DNA from: Verrucomicrobia subdivision 6 bacterium
GTDB lineage: Bacteria > Verrucomicrobiota > Verrucomicrobiia > Methylacidiphilales > Verrucolacustridaceae
NCBI GenBank assembly: GCA_945876115.1
Contig: CAMCNF010000002.1
Location: forward strand, 1-42,976
Direction: 5' to 3'
Length of the DNA: 42,976 bases
The notes beneath the pieces are model-generated. The model had not been told where the DNA came from and made no database searches. It worked only from the letters and a program-made list of their open reading frames with translations. The number at the start of each line of letters is the position of its first letter. The first letter of the stretch is position 1. This document shows positions 33,471-41,176 of the stretch, one piece after another. The position numbers and the translations under genes were made by a program.

Positions 33471-35515
33471 CCTTTGGTGATTCCTTTGGAATTGAGTAGG
33501 AGTTTTTCCAGATCGCTCACCTTCTGTATTGGCTGTTGGCAACTTTGCCCCTCGCATAAATAGCCTGTCACCACCTTTGCCTGTTTCGCTAGCCCCCGAA
33601 CGAACTCACTCGGATGGTCCTCCGTCGCCCACGTCACTAGAACATCAGGCCGATACACTTTTCCTATAGCCGCAGCCCAACTTTCCTTATCCGACTTCGG
33701 TCCCGCTAGCACCAACCGTGCCTGCCCCTCACTCACCCGTTGCAACGCCAGTAGTCCATGAGGTACCGCCTGCGGCAATCTCCGCATCCGCTCACCCAGC
33801 CAATCCAAAATTCTCTTTGCCGCCTCCGTCCACTTCAGCTCATCCGTCAATCTCCCCAACTCCGCCAAAGCCAAGGCCGCTACCGCATTTCCACTCGGCT
33901 CTGCCCCATCATAATCATCCTTCATTCGAGCAATCAAACTACCATCGACACTCGCCCACAATCCGCCCCCCTTCGCATCCTCAAAGGTTTCCAACATCTG
34001 CCCCGCCAAAACTACCGCCCTTTGCAAGTACCCTACCTCCCACGTGGCTTGATGCAGATCAACCAGCGCCTGCAACATACCCGCGTAATCCTCCAACAGC
34101 CGAGCATCGTCTGCTTTCCCATTCCTCCACCGATGCCTCGGCGTTCCATCTTCCCGCAGAAGATTCTTATCCAGAAAACTCCAAATCTCCTCCGCCTTCG
34201 TGGCATACCTCTGCCCTCCACCCCACCTCGCCGCCCGCGCGTAGCCCGAAATCGCCAGCGAGTTCCATGAAACCAGCACCTTGTCATCCTTGCTTGGTCG
34301 AATCCGACTCGCTCTTCGTTCCTCCAACTTTCCTCTCAACTCCTCCAATTGGTTCCTCTCTTTTTCTGTCGGATTCCGTTTCCGAGCCAGCACATTCCAA
34401 CCCTTTTCGGGCGCATGAGGATCCATAAAGTTTCCCTCCTCGGTGATGCCCCACAAATCCACCGCCAACTTCATCTCCTCAGCCGTTATCAGCTCCGCCA
34501 CTTCCTGCTTCGTCCAAACATAAAACTTTCCCTCCGCACCCTCACTGTCCGCATCCTCCGCCGAAGCCACCCCCCCTCCCTCCACCGCCAAGTCCCTTTC
34601 CAAATATCTGGCAATTCCCGCCACCACCTCCCCAGGCCACTCTTCCCCCGTGGCTACCCCCAACTCCGCATACAACCCCATCAACTGAGCATTGTCGTAC
34701 AACATCTTTTCAAAATGCGGAACCGCCCACTCCCCATCCACCGCATACCGATGAAATCCTTCTCCTACCTGATCATATATTCCTCCCGACCTCATCGCTC
34801 TCCCCGTATGCCGGACCATCTCCAAGAGTCTCTCATCTTTCTCCGCCCACGCTCTTCGTAAAAGAAAAAGTGGCTGGCTCGGCCGAGGAAACTTGGGGGC
34901 TCCGCCAAAACCTCCGTTCTTCCGATCATACTCCCTTGCCATTTCATCCGTTCCCGCCCGAAGAATCTTTTCCGCATCCCCGATCACACCCCCCTGCGAC
35001 CCCTGCCCCAACCCACGAATTCTCGAGGTCAACTCCTCCGCCCATCCCTCCACCTCCTCCCGTCGATCCCTCCAAGCCGCACCAATCTGCTGACAAACAT
35101 CCGTAAATCCTGGTCGTCCATGACTTCCAACGGGAGGATAGTACGTACCCCCATAAAACGGCTTCCCCTCAGGCGTCACCCAGATCGAAAGTGGCCATCC
35201 CCCCTGTCCCGTCATCGCCTGCACCGCCGTCATATACACTCGATCCACATCCGGCCTTTCCTCTCGATCCACTTTCACGGGAATAAAATGACGATTCAAC
35301 ACCTCCGCCACCGCTTCACTTTCAAATGATTCCCGCTCCATCACATGGCACCAGTGACACGTGGAATATCCAATACTCAAAAACACTGGCTTGTTCTCCG
35401 CTTTCGCCTTCGCCCACGCCTCCTCCCCCCACGGCATCCATTCCACCGGATTCTGCGCGTGCTGCAATAAATACGGACTCACCTCCCCCGCCAGCCGATT
35501 CTTTTTCGTACTCAC
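33464..35515 (-). CDS. YyaL/DUF255 thioredoxin-domain protein (spermatogenesis-associated protein 20-like)
   Basis: [89 protein letters not shown]. Confidence 0.95.
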   Translation of the reverse strand: MSTKKNRLAGEVSPYLLQHAQNPVEWMPWGEEAWAKAKAENKPVFLSIGYSTCHWCHVMERESFESEAVAEVLNRHFIPVKVDREERPDVDRVYMTAVQAMTGQGGWPLSIWVTPEGKPFYGGTYYPPVGSHGRPGFTDVCQQIGAAWRDRREEVEGWAEELTSRIRGLGQGSQGGVIGDAEKILRAGTDEMAREYDRKNGGFGGAPKFPRPSQPLFLLRRAWAEKDERLLEMVRHTGRAMRSGGIYDQVGEGFHRYAVDGEWAVPHFEKMLYDNAQLMGLYAELGVATGEEWPGEVVAGIARYLERDLAVEGGGVASAEDADSEGAEGKFYVWTKQEVAELITAEEMKLAVDLWGITEEGNFMDPHAPEKGWNVLARKRNPTEKERNQLEELRGKLEERRASRIRPSKDDKVLVSWNSLAISGYARAARWGGGQRYATKAEEIWSFLDKNLLREDGTPRHRWRNGKADDARLLEDYAGMLQALVDLHQATWEVGYLQRAVVLAGQMLETFEDAKGGGLWASVDGSLIARMKDDYDGAEPSGNAVAALALAELGRLTDELKWTEAAKRILDWLGERMRRLPQAVPHGLLALQRVSEGQARLVLAGPKSDKESWAAAIGKVYRPDVLVTWATEDHPSEFVRGLAKQAKVVTGYLCEGQSCQQPIQKVSDLEKLLLNSKGITKGD

Positions 35516-35601
35516 CCATCCACCCTAGACCCGCTTTATCTTTTTCGCACTCTCTCCCTCCACCCACCTCTCACCTCCCTCCGCCTCGCTCTCATCGGGG
35601 A

Positions 35602-36222
35602 CTAAAAGGTAAATTCTTCTTGAGCATCCTCAACCACAGGTGGGGGTTCACCCGCTTTACAGAGGAAATCATCGGCCACAGGTCGACATAAACCTGCCGA
35701 TCCTTGCTCCAACCAGGCCGCCCCATCCTCAGCAGTCAGAATCACCGGCATGCGATTGTGCACTTCTCCCACCACTCCGTTCGGAGTCGTCGTAATGATG
35801 GTGAAACTCTCCAAAGGCTCCCCTCCCCCCATCCATCGATCCCACAATCCAGCCATGAGAAACTCCTCCCCCCCAGGTCGCGTAAACTTCCATGGCACCT
35901 TTCTCGATCCGATCTTTTCCCACTCCCAAAACCCATCCGTCGGAACCAGACAACGCCTCTTTTGAAACGCCTCCTTAAAAGCTGGTTTTTCAAAAAGCGT
36001 CTCCGCTCGAGCATTCAAACACCGCACCCCGATGGCCAAATCCTTCGCCCAAGAAGGCACCAGCCCCCACCGCAAAACCGACTCCTCGATCCCCTCCGCC
36101 CCCTGCCGCAATACTACCGCGCGATCCGTCGGTCGAACCAAGCCCTTTGGAGCGGTTGAAATTACAATTCGACGCTGACCCACCTTGGCATGACCTTTTG
36201 TCCTCGAATATCGACTACACAT
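35602..36222 (-). CDS. SRAP-domain protein (YedK/HMCES-like abasic-site processing)
   Basis: MCSRYS (Cys2), LNARAETLFEKPAFKEAFQKRRCLVPTDGFWEW, EVHNRMPVIL. Confidence 0.95.
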   Translation of the reverse strand: MCSRYSRTKGHAKVGQRRIVISTAPKGLVRPTDRAVVLRQGAEGIEESVLRWGLVPSWAKDLAIGVRCLNARAETLFEKPAFKEAFQKRRCLVPTDGFWEWEKIGSRKVPWKFTRPGGEEFLMAGLWDRWMGGGEPLESFTIITTTPNGVVGEVHNRMPVILTAEDGAAWLEQGSAGLCRPVADDFLCKAGEPPPVVEDAQEEFTF

Positions 36223-36266
36223 ATCCTTGGCTTAGGGAACTTCCGTTCTTTTCCCATCAAAAACAA

Positions 36267-36298
36267 AAACCCCGAGCGGCCATTGCCTGTCGGGGTTT
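36267..36298 (-). terminator. Rho-independent terminator downstream of the porin gene
   Basis: AAACCCCGA...TCGGGGTTT 9-bp stem with inner GGC/GCC pairing; on the minus strand followed by TTTTTGTTTTTG. Confidence 0.85.
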
Positions 36299-36315
36299 CT
36301 TAAAATGAGCTTTCT

Positions 36316-37671
36316 TTAGAAGCTGTAAACCACTTCCGCTCCCGCATAGTGAGCGGGCCCATTCTGTCCTTCGGGTTGCGCCGCCCCACTCTGAACCTGA
36401 TAGAGATTCGATCCCCAATCCAATCGGTACTCCGCCCGAATCAGCAGATTGTCGATCACGTTGAATCCTGCCGTTAAAGTATACTCCCAAAGATTCACCC
36501 CTGTGACGTGCCGCGTTGGATTATTTGCCTCTGGCGTGTTGTGGGTCGTGCTCGCCCCAACGTAACCGATGACTCCATCATTATTACTTCCTAAGTACTC
36601 ACCACGACTACAGAGACTAAACCAGTCGTTAAACTGGTACTTGGCATAGGCTCCCGCACCGTACCAGTGAGTGTTGATGTTGGCCGGACCACTTTGAGCT
36701 GATCCGCTGAGATTCCCAAAGACCGTATTAAAAGCGAAGAGGAGCTTATCCTCGGCAAATTTCGGCGCCCAATTTCCCCAAGAATTATAAACAAGCATGT
36801 AGGCGGAAATATTTCCGTTGTTGGAGCGCGCAGGTTGGCTGGTGGATGTCAGACTGCTGTTCGTTGATCCGGTCGATGTGTTATTGTCATATCCCGTGCT
36901 GTACTGAAAATTGTTACTCCAGTTCGCATTTCCCCCGGGAGCCGTCACATCGAGGGAAGCTAACAAGGCCACCCCGTCCCCTGCATTCGGGTTCAGGGTA
37001 GTGTTGTTGTCACTATTCGATCCGTTGACCACGCCAAGTTTCCCATCCAGATAATCATCAAATTTGTACGAGGACAGAACCCCCGTGTAGTAAAGGGGCA
37101 TCACATTAAAGAGTATTCCAAAGGTCGTGTTCATATTCGCAGGTCGCTCCATCACCTCGTAACCCAGCGTGGAGACAAACTTGCCTACCTTAAAATCCCA
37201 CCCGCTACCCACTGGAGCACGGATCGAGACATAGGCTTGCTCCAAAAAGAGGCTATTCGAGTTGTTGTTCGTATTATAGCCAGCGTTTGGACTCCGATTA
37301 ATGAAATAGGAAGCATCCTCTCCGATCATCACGTCAGTCCGGAATCCAGCCTGCGCTTTGTTTTCCGAGGTCATCGACTTCTCTAAGGCCAGTTTCACTG
37401 CATAAAGGTTAAAGTCGCCCCGTTGAGCTGTATCTGTGGCGTATCTTGTCGAAACCATCGAGTTATTTCCCGAGCCAGTAAAATTGTAGCTATAACCTGC
37501 ATCAACATACCCGCTCAACTTCACCCCTTTTTGAGCTGTCTCGACAAAGTTGTTCTGCACCATCTTTTTCGTGTCTTGCGCCGAAGCCTCGGGCGCGCTG
37601 TCTGCCCTAGAAAGGGAGGTTGTGAGCACCAAGGAAGTCAGAAGGAGCGCGGTAAGTTTTTGTATGTTCAT
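36316..37671 (-). CDS. Outer membrane beta-barrel porin (BBP2/OmpL-like)
   Basis: Signal peptide; VKLSGYVDAGYSYNFTGSG, NLYAVKLALEK, FGILFNVMPLYYTGVLSSYKF; C-terminal AGAEVVYSF. Confidence 0.8.
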   Translation of the reverse strand: MNIQKLTALLLTSLVLTTSLSRADSAPEASAQDTKKMVQNNFVETAQKGVKLSGYVDAGYSYNFTGSGNNSMVSTRYATDTAQRGDFNLYAVKLALEKSMTSENKAQAGFRTDVMIGEDASYFINRSPNAGYNTNNNSNSLFLEQAYVSIRAPVGSGWDFKVGKFVSTLGYEVMERPANMNTTFGILFNVMPLYYTGVLSSYKFDDYLDGKLGVVNGSNSDNNTTLNPNAGDGVALLASLDVTAPGGNANWSNNFQYSTGYDNNTSTGSTNSSLTSTSQPARSNNGNISAYMLVYNSWGNWAPKFAEDKLLFAFNTVFGNLSGSAQSGPANINTHWYGAGAYAKYQFNDWFSLCSRGEYLGSNNDGVIGYVGASTTHNTPEANNPTRHVTGVNLWEYTLTAGFNVIDNLLIRAEYRLDWGSNLYQVQSGAAQPEGQNGPAHYAGAEVVYSF

Positions 37672-37726
37672 ACAATGAACAAAACAAAATTAAGCCGCCC
37701 GGGTCGAGCAAAAACCAATTACTTAT

Positions 37727-37746
37727 CCCCTATCCGCCACTAGGGG
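37727..37746 (-). terminator. Possible hairpin terminator downstream of the 825-aa exported protein
   Basis: CCCCTA-TCCGCCAC-TAGGGG; T-rich run GGTTTTTG further downstream on the minus strand. Confidence 0.4.
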
Positions 37747-37757
37747 CCACCCAACAT

Positions 37758-40235
37758 CTAAGGATCGAGGGTCGCATTCAACCGCAGGAACTTCCTTCCG
37801 TCACCAGCACGTGGCACGCTGAATTTTTTCTTCGTGCAACCTACCGGCACGCCAGCTTGGTCAATGCCTGTTGCATCTCCCACCACCTCCACCACCAATC
37901 CAGGTGTGGCGTAATCCACCAGATTCCTCACCGCTTGACCGACTACACTGAGTGCCGTGTCGTCCGTGCGAACAATCGCCGTGATCGAGAGGCTGGTACC
38001 GTCCACCGCTGAGGTGGGCTGAACGCTTTCAACGCTCAGGTTGCTTCCCCCGCCGATGGCATACTTGGCCAAATTGGTTGCATCCAGCGTTGCCCCGCCG
38101 CTCCAGCTCGCAAAGGTACTACCGACCACCACCGTTCGGGTCACTGGTGTGGCCGCGTTGCCGTTCGCATCGTTGGCGTTGTAAGTGACCGTGTACGTCC
38201 CGGCACTGTTTGTATCCACCGCACCAGAGGGTGTTGCCGTCACGGTGCCTTCGATTTCATCGGAAGCGGTTGCCCCCAACTCCACATAGGCGTCGCCGAC
38301 GTTGAGATTGAGAGTGCTCGACCCAGTCAAGCTAATCACCGGTCCGATGCCGTCGTCATTGCCAAAATAAGGCGTGGGGGTAATCGTGGCCGCCACCCCG
38401 CTAGAGCCCAGCGTGTAGGTACGGTTCAGGAGATTATTGCCTCTCGGGGCGTCCACCCGCTCAAACGGAGTTATGGTGGCCGCATTCATTTTCCAATATT
38501 TGTACTGCAAAACAGTGTCGGCATTCCCGGGAACAACAAAGGTTCCTGAATAGACCGTGGTGCTTCCCTCTTTCACTAAAGCTTTGCCGGCCGCATTGAA
38601 GTCCCCGTAACGTACCTCAAGGGAGTCCCCATCAGCAAAGAGCCCCTTGGTGATCTGCACGCCCATGTCCACTTTGAATGTCAGGTTACGCGATTGGCCT
38701 GTGCGGTTGAAATAATCAGCCGTCAGGATCTGGGGGGTATTATTGCCCCCTACTACATACGCAGCCCCCAAGTTAAACGTGCGGTCCGGATCGGACTCCC
38801 AAGTATAAATGATGCCACGTTTGATGCGGAACTTGTAGTTAATCGCCGTATTTTCCGCACCATCGATAAAGGTAGTCAGACTACAAACGCCGTTCGCGTC
38901 CGGAGCCGAAAGGGCATAGCCCGTACCAAAATTATTGGAAAACGTGCCAACGACCTCGACGGTGTCGGTAGCAGGGTCAAACACCCCGCTGGCTTGAGCC
39001 ACCGAGACATCCACTTGGAATTTTACTTCCCGTGTGGCCGAGGCGTTGCCAAAGGGAACGGTCATTAACGTTCGATCTGTCGGCGTGGTTCCGGCAGGAG
39101 CCGCCACTAGGGTTCGATTGCCAATAATGTTTTCGTAGCCGACTGACTCTGGGGTCTTTCCCCCGATCAGATATTTAAATCCAAGATTGGCCAGCCCTGC
39201 GGAAGTCACCGCAACGGTTCCCTCGTAAACGCCATTGGAATCAAGATCGGTCAAAAGGTTGGCCGTGGTGTTCCAGATGTTTCCCGAACCAAAGTCACCC
39301 ACCACATAAATCATATCCGTGCCAGCCACGAAAGCCCCCTTGAAAATTTGCACGCTCATGTCGACTTTGAAGGTGATGTTTTCGGCGACGTTGTCGGCCA
39401 CCAAGGGGGTCGTGTCGGCTCCGTCTGCCCAACCGTCGCCATCTGTATCCGCTCTGGTTGGATCGGTACCCGCCGTTTCTTCCTGCTCATTAGTTACGGT
39501 GTCAAAGTCGGGATCACCATTACCATCCTGGGCCGTGACATTGCTAAAGTAAGTCACCTCCCAGTTGTCCTGCAGGTTGTCGTTGTCCAAATCCCCGTCC
39601 GCATTGGGATCGATCGTCGTGTAGGAAATCAAAGCTCCGCCAGTGGAAGCAGTCCCCCAACCGGTGGTGGTTAAATTTGATGTGCTGAGAGCATCGATGA
39701 AACCATTGCCATCACCTCCCGAAGTCCCCACATCAAATTTAACTATATCACCAAGAGCTAAACCCAACGACGCTAACGATACGGTCCATGAGACTTTATT
39801 GGCCGCGGTTTGAGTCAAATCCATCGTTGCAGTTGTTGAAGCACCCCAATTCCAAGCCCCTGAAGTGTATGCAATATACTGGGCTGTAGGAGTGGCTGAA
39901 TCGACCCACGCAGCAATCTGAAAATTGATACCCTCAGCGTAACTAGCCGGCCTGCTCCAGGCATTCCCAGTTGTCGAACTGGAAGAAGCCGCCGCCGTTC
40001 GGATTCCAATTAAGTACTTGGTCCAGTTGGCATACCCGCGGGTAGTAACAGTGAAGGTAATGTTCGAGGCATCATTAGTGACTTCCACCGAGGTGATGTC
40101 CAGGTTCGCGAAACCGTTATCAAAAAGATCGCTGCTTGCATCGCTATAGACACGCGCCTGTGCGCTAAAATTGAGAAAAGAAGCAAAGCCGAAAACCACA
40201 CATAAAATTGAGAATTGATTGGAAAATATTTTCAT
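37758..40235 (-). CDS. Large exported multi-domain protein (TSP3-like acidic region, three tandem beta-modules, DUF5011/HYR-like domain)
   Basis: Signal peptide; DPNADGDLDNDNLQD...DTDGDGWADGAD; repeated N[IL]TFKVDM.VQI.KG.F modules; GPVISLTGSSTLNLNVGDAYVELGATASDEIEG...AGTYTVTYNANDANGNAA. Confidence 0.8.
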   Translation of the reverse strand: MKIFSNQFSILCVVFGFASFLNFSAQARVYSDASSDLFDNGFANLDITSVEVTNDASNITFTVTTRGYANWTKYLIGIRTAAASSSSTTGNAWSRPASYAEGINFQIAAWVDSATPTAQYIAYTSGAWNWGASTTATMDLTQTAANKVSWTVSLASLGLALGDIVKFDVGTSGGDGNGFIDALSTSNLTTTGWGTASTGGALISYTTIDPNADGDLDNDNLQDNWEVTYFSNVTAQDGNGDPDFDTVTNEQEETAGTDPTRADTDGDGWADGADTTPLVADNVAENITFKVDMSVQIFKGAFVAGTDMIYVVGDFGSGNIWNTTANLLTDLDSNGVYEGTVAVTSAGLANLGFKYLIGGKTPESVGYENIIGNRTLVAAPAGTTPTDRTLMTVPFGNASATREVKFQVDVSVAQASGVFDPATDTVEVVGTFSNNFGTGYALSAPDANGVCSLTTFIDGAENTAINYKFRIKRGIIYTWESDPDRTFNLGAAYVVGGNNTPQILTADYFNRTGQSRNLTFKVDMGVQITKGLFADGDSLEVRYGDFNAAGKALVKEGSTTVYSGTFVVPGNADTVLQYKYWKMNAATITPFERVDAPRGNNLLNRTYTLGSSGVAATITPTPYFGNDDGIGPVISLTGSSTLNLNVGDAYVELGATASDEIEGTVTATPSGAVDTNSAGTYTVTYNANDANGNAATPVTRTVVVGSTFASWSGGATLDATNLAKYAIGGGSNLSVESVQPTSAVDGTSLSITAIVRTDDTALSVVGQAVRNLVDYATPGLVVEVVGDATGIDQAGVPVGCTKKKFSVPRAGDGRKFLRLNATLDP
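38361..39383 (-). repeat. Three tandem ~110-aa protein modules within the exported protein
   Basis: Module starts ENITFKVDMSVQIFKGAF (~39383), REVKFQVDVSVAQASGVF (~39032), RNLTFKVDMGVQITKGLF (~38690). Confidence 0.7.
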
Positions 40236-40465
40236 TGCTTAACCTCCATACTGCTCAGGCAATTTGCCTTCATCTATTCAATAGTATTGCTTACGAGATA
40301 AAGATATGCAACTAGGACTACTTATGAACAGTTTTAACCCCTCAATACCAATTACTTATACAATAGAATATGTCCCCTGCTTCCAGCAGATTATCAAAAC
40401 TTATCTGAAATCACATATCTTCGCTAAACAAAAGGAGAGAAATACCAAAGATTTCTAGGAAATAC

Positions 40466-41074
40466 TCAGCGCCAGCTATACACGTCGTCGCACGTTGTTG
40501 TAACTTTTTTGTCTGGATCTTCCTGTGTGCCGTTCTTCCCTAAGCTCACGGCTATAACTGAGACTCGGATATTTTCTTGAGTGCCTGACGTTCCGTAATA
40601 CTCCACTCCCCCCGACTCGTTCGTATCCATCTTCACGCAGTACTGCTTTCCCCAAGGATCCTGAAAGGTGCCGTCGGTCTTAGCACCCTCCAAAAAGCGA
40701 GCCCCCTTCGGATTCATCGTCTGCCCCTCTTTTTGAACCGTCATATCTCCCGACAAAATTTTCATCAAATCCTTCGATTCCTGTTCCGCAGTAGGTGGTC
40801 CGTACCAAGAGCTATACTCGTCTGCTGCCGAATCCATCTTGGACCTGGCTACAGGCCACTGCCCATAATCCTGCTTGTACGCTTTGACTGCCGACACAAT
40901 CGCGGTCAACTCCCCCTTCGCCTTTGCTTTCATACCCGATTCAATCGCCTTCGGAACCGCGACTGAAATCAGTCCAACCAACAACCCGATGATCGTGACC
41001 ACTACCAGCAACTCCACCAAAGTAAAACCAGCTTGGCTCGACCGTGTTCTGTTTTTTCTAGAAAGTCTTTCCAT
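40466..41074 (-). CDS. Type II secretion/type IV pilin-like pseudopilin (GspG-like)
   Basis: Prepilin cleavage motif QAGFTLVELLVVVTIIGLLVGLISV; FQDPWGKQYCV GspG-like C-terminal segment. Confidence 0.9.
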   Translation of the reverse strand: MERLSRKNRTRSSQAGFTLVELLVVVTIIGLLVGLISVAVPKAIESGMKAKAKGELTAIVSAVKAYKQDYGQWPVARSKMDSAADEYSSWYGPPTAEQESKDLMKILSGDMTVQKEGQTMNPKGARFLEGAKTDGTFQDPWGKQYCVKMDTNESGGVEYYGTSGTQENIRVSVIAVSLGKNGTQEDPDKKVTTTCDDVYSWR

Positions 41075-41176
41075 AAAACAAACTTATCACCTTTCTCTTT
41101 TCTCGCGATCAAATATTCCGACCTCTCTATCTCGCTCGCTCTTCCCGCCAAATAATAGTAAAAAATTCCTCCTCCC

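Noticed and set aside
33718-34428. 236-aa plus-strand ORF opposite the YyaL-like gene
   Set aside because: Antisense Pro/Ser/His-rich shadow ORF from codon bias
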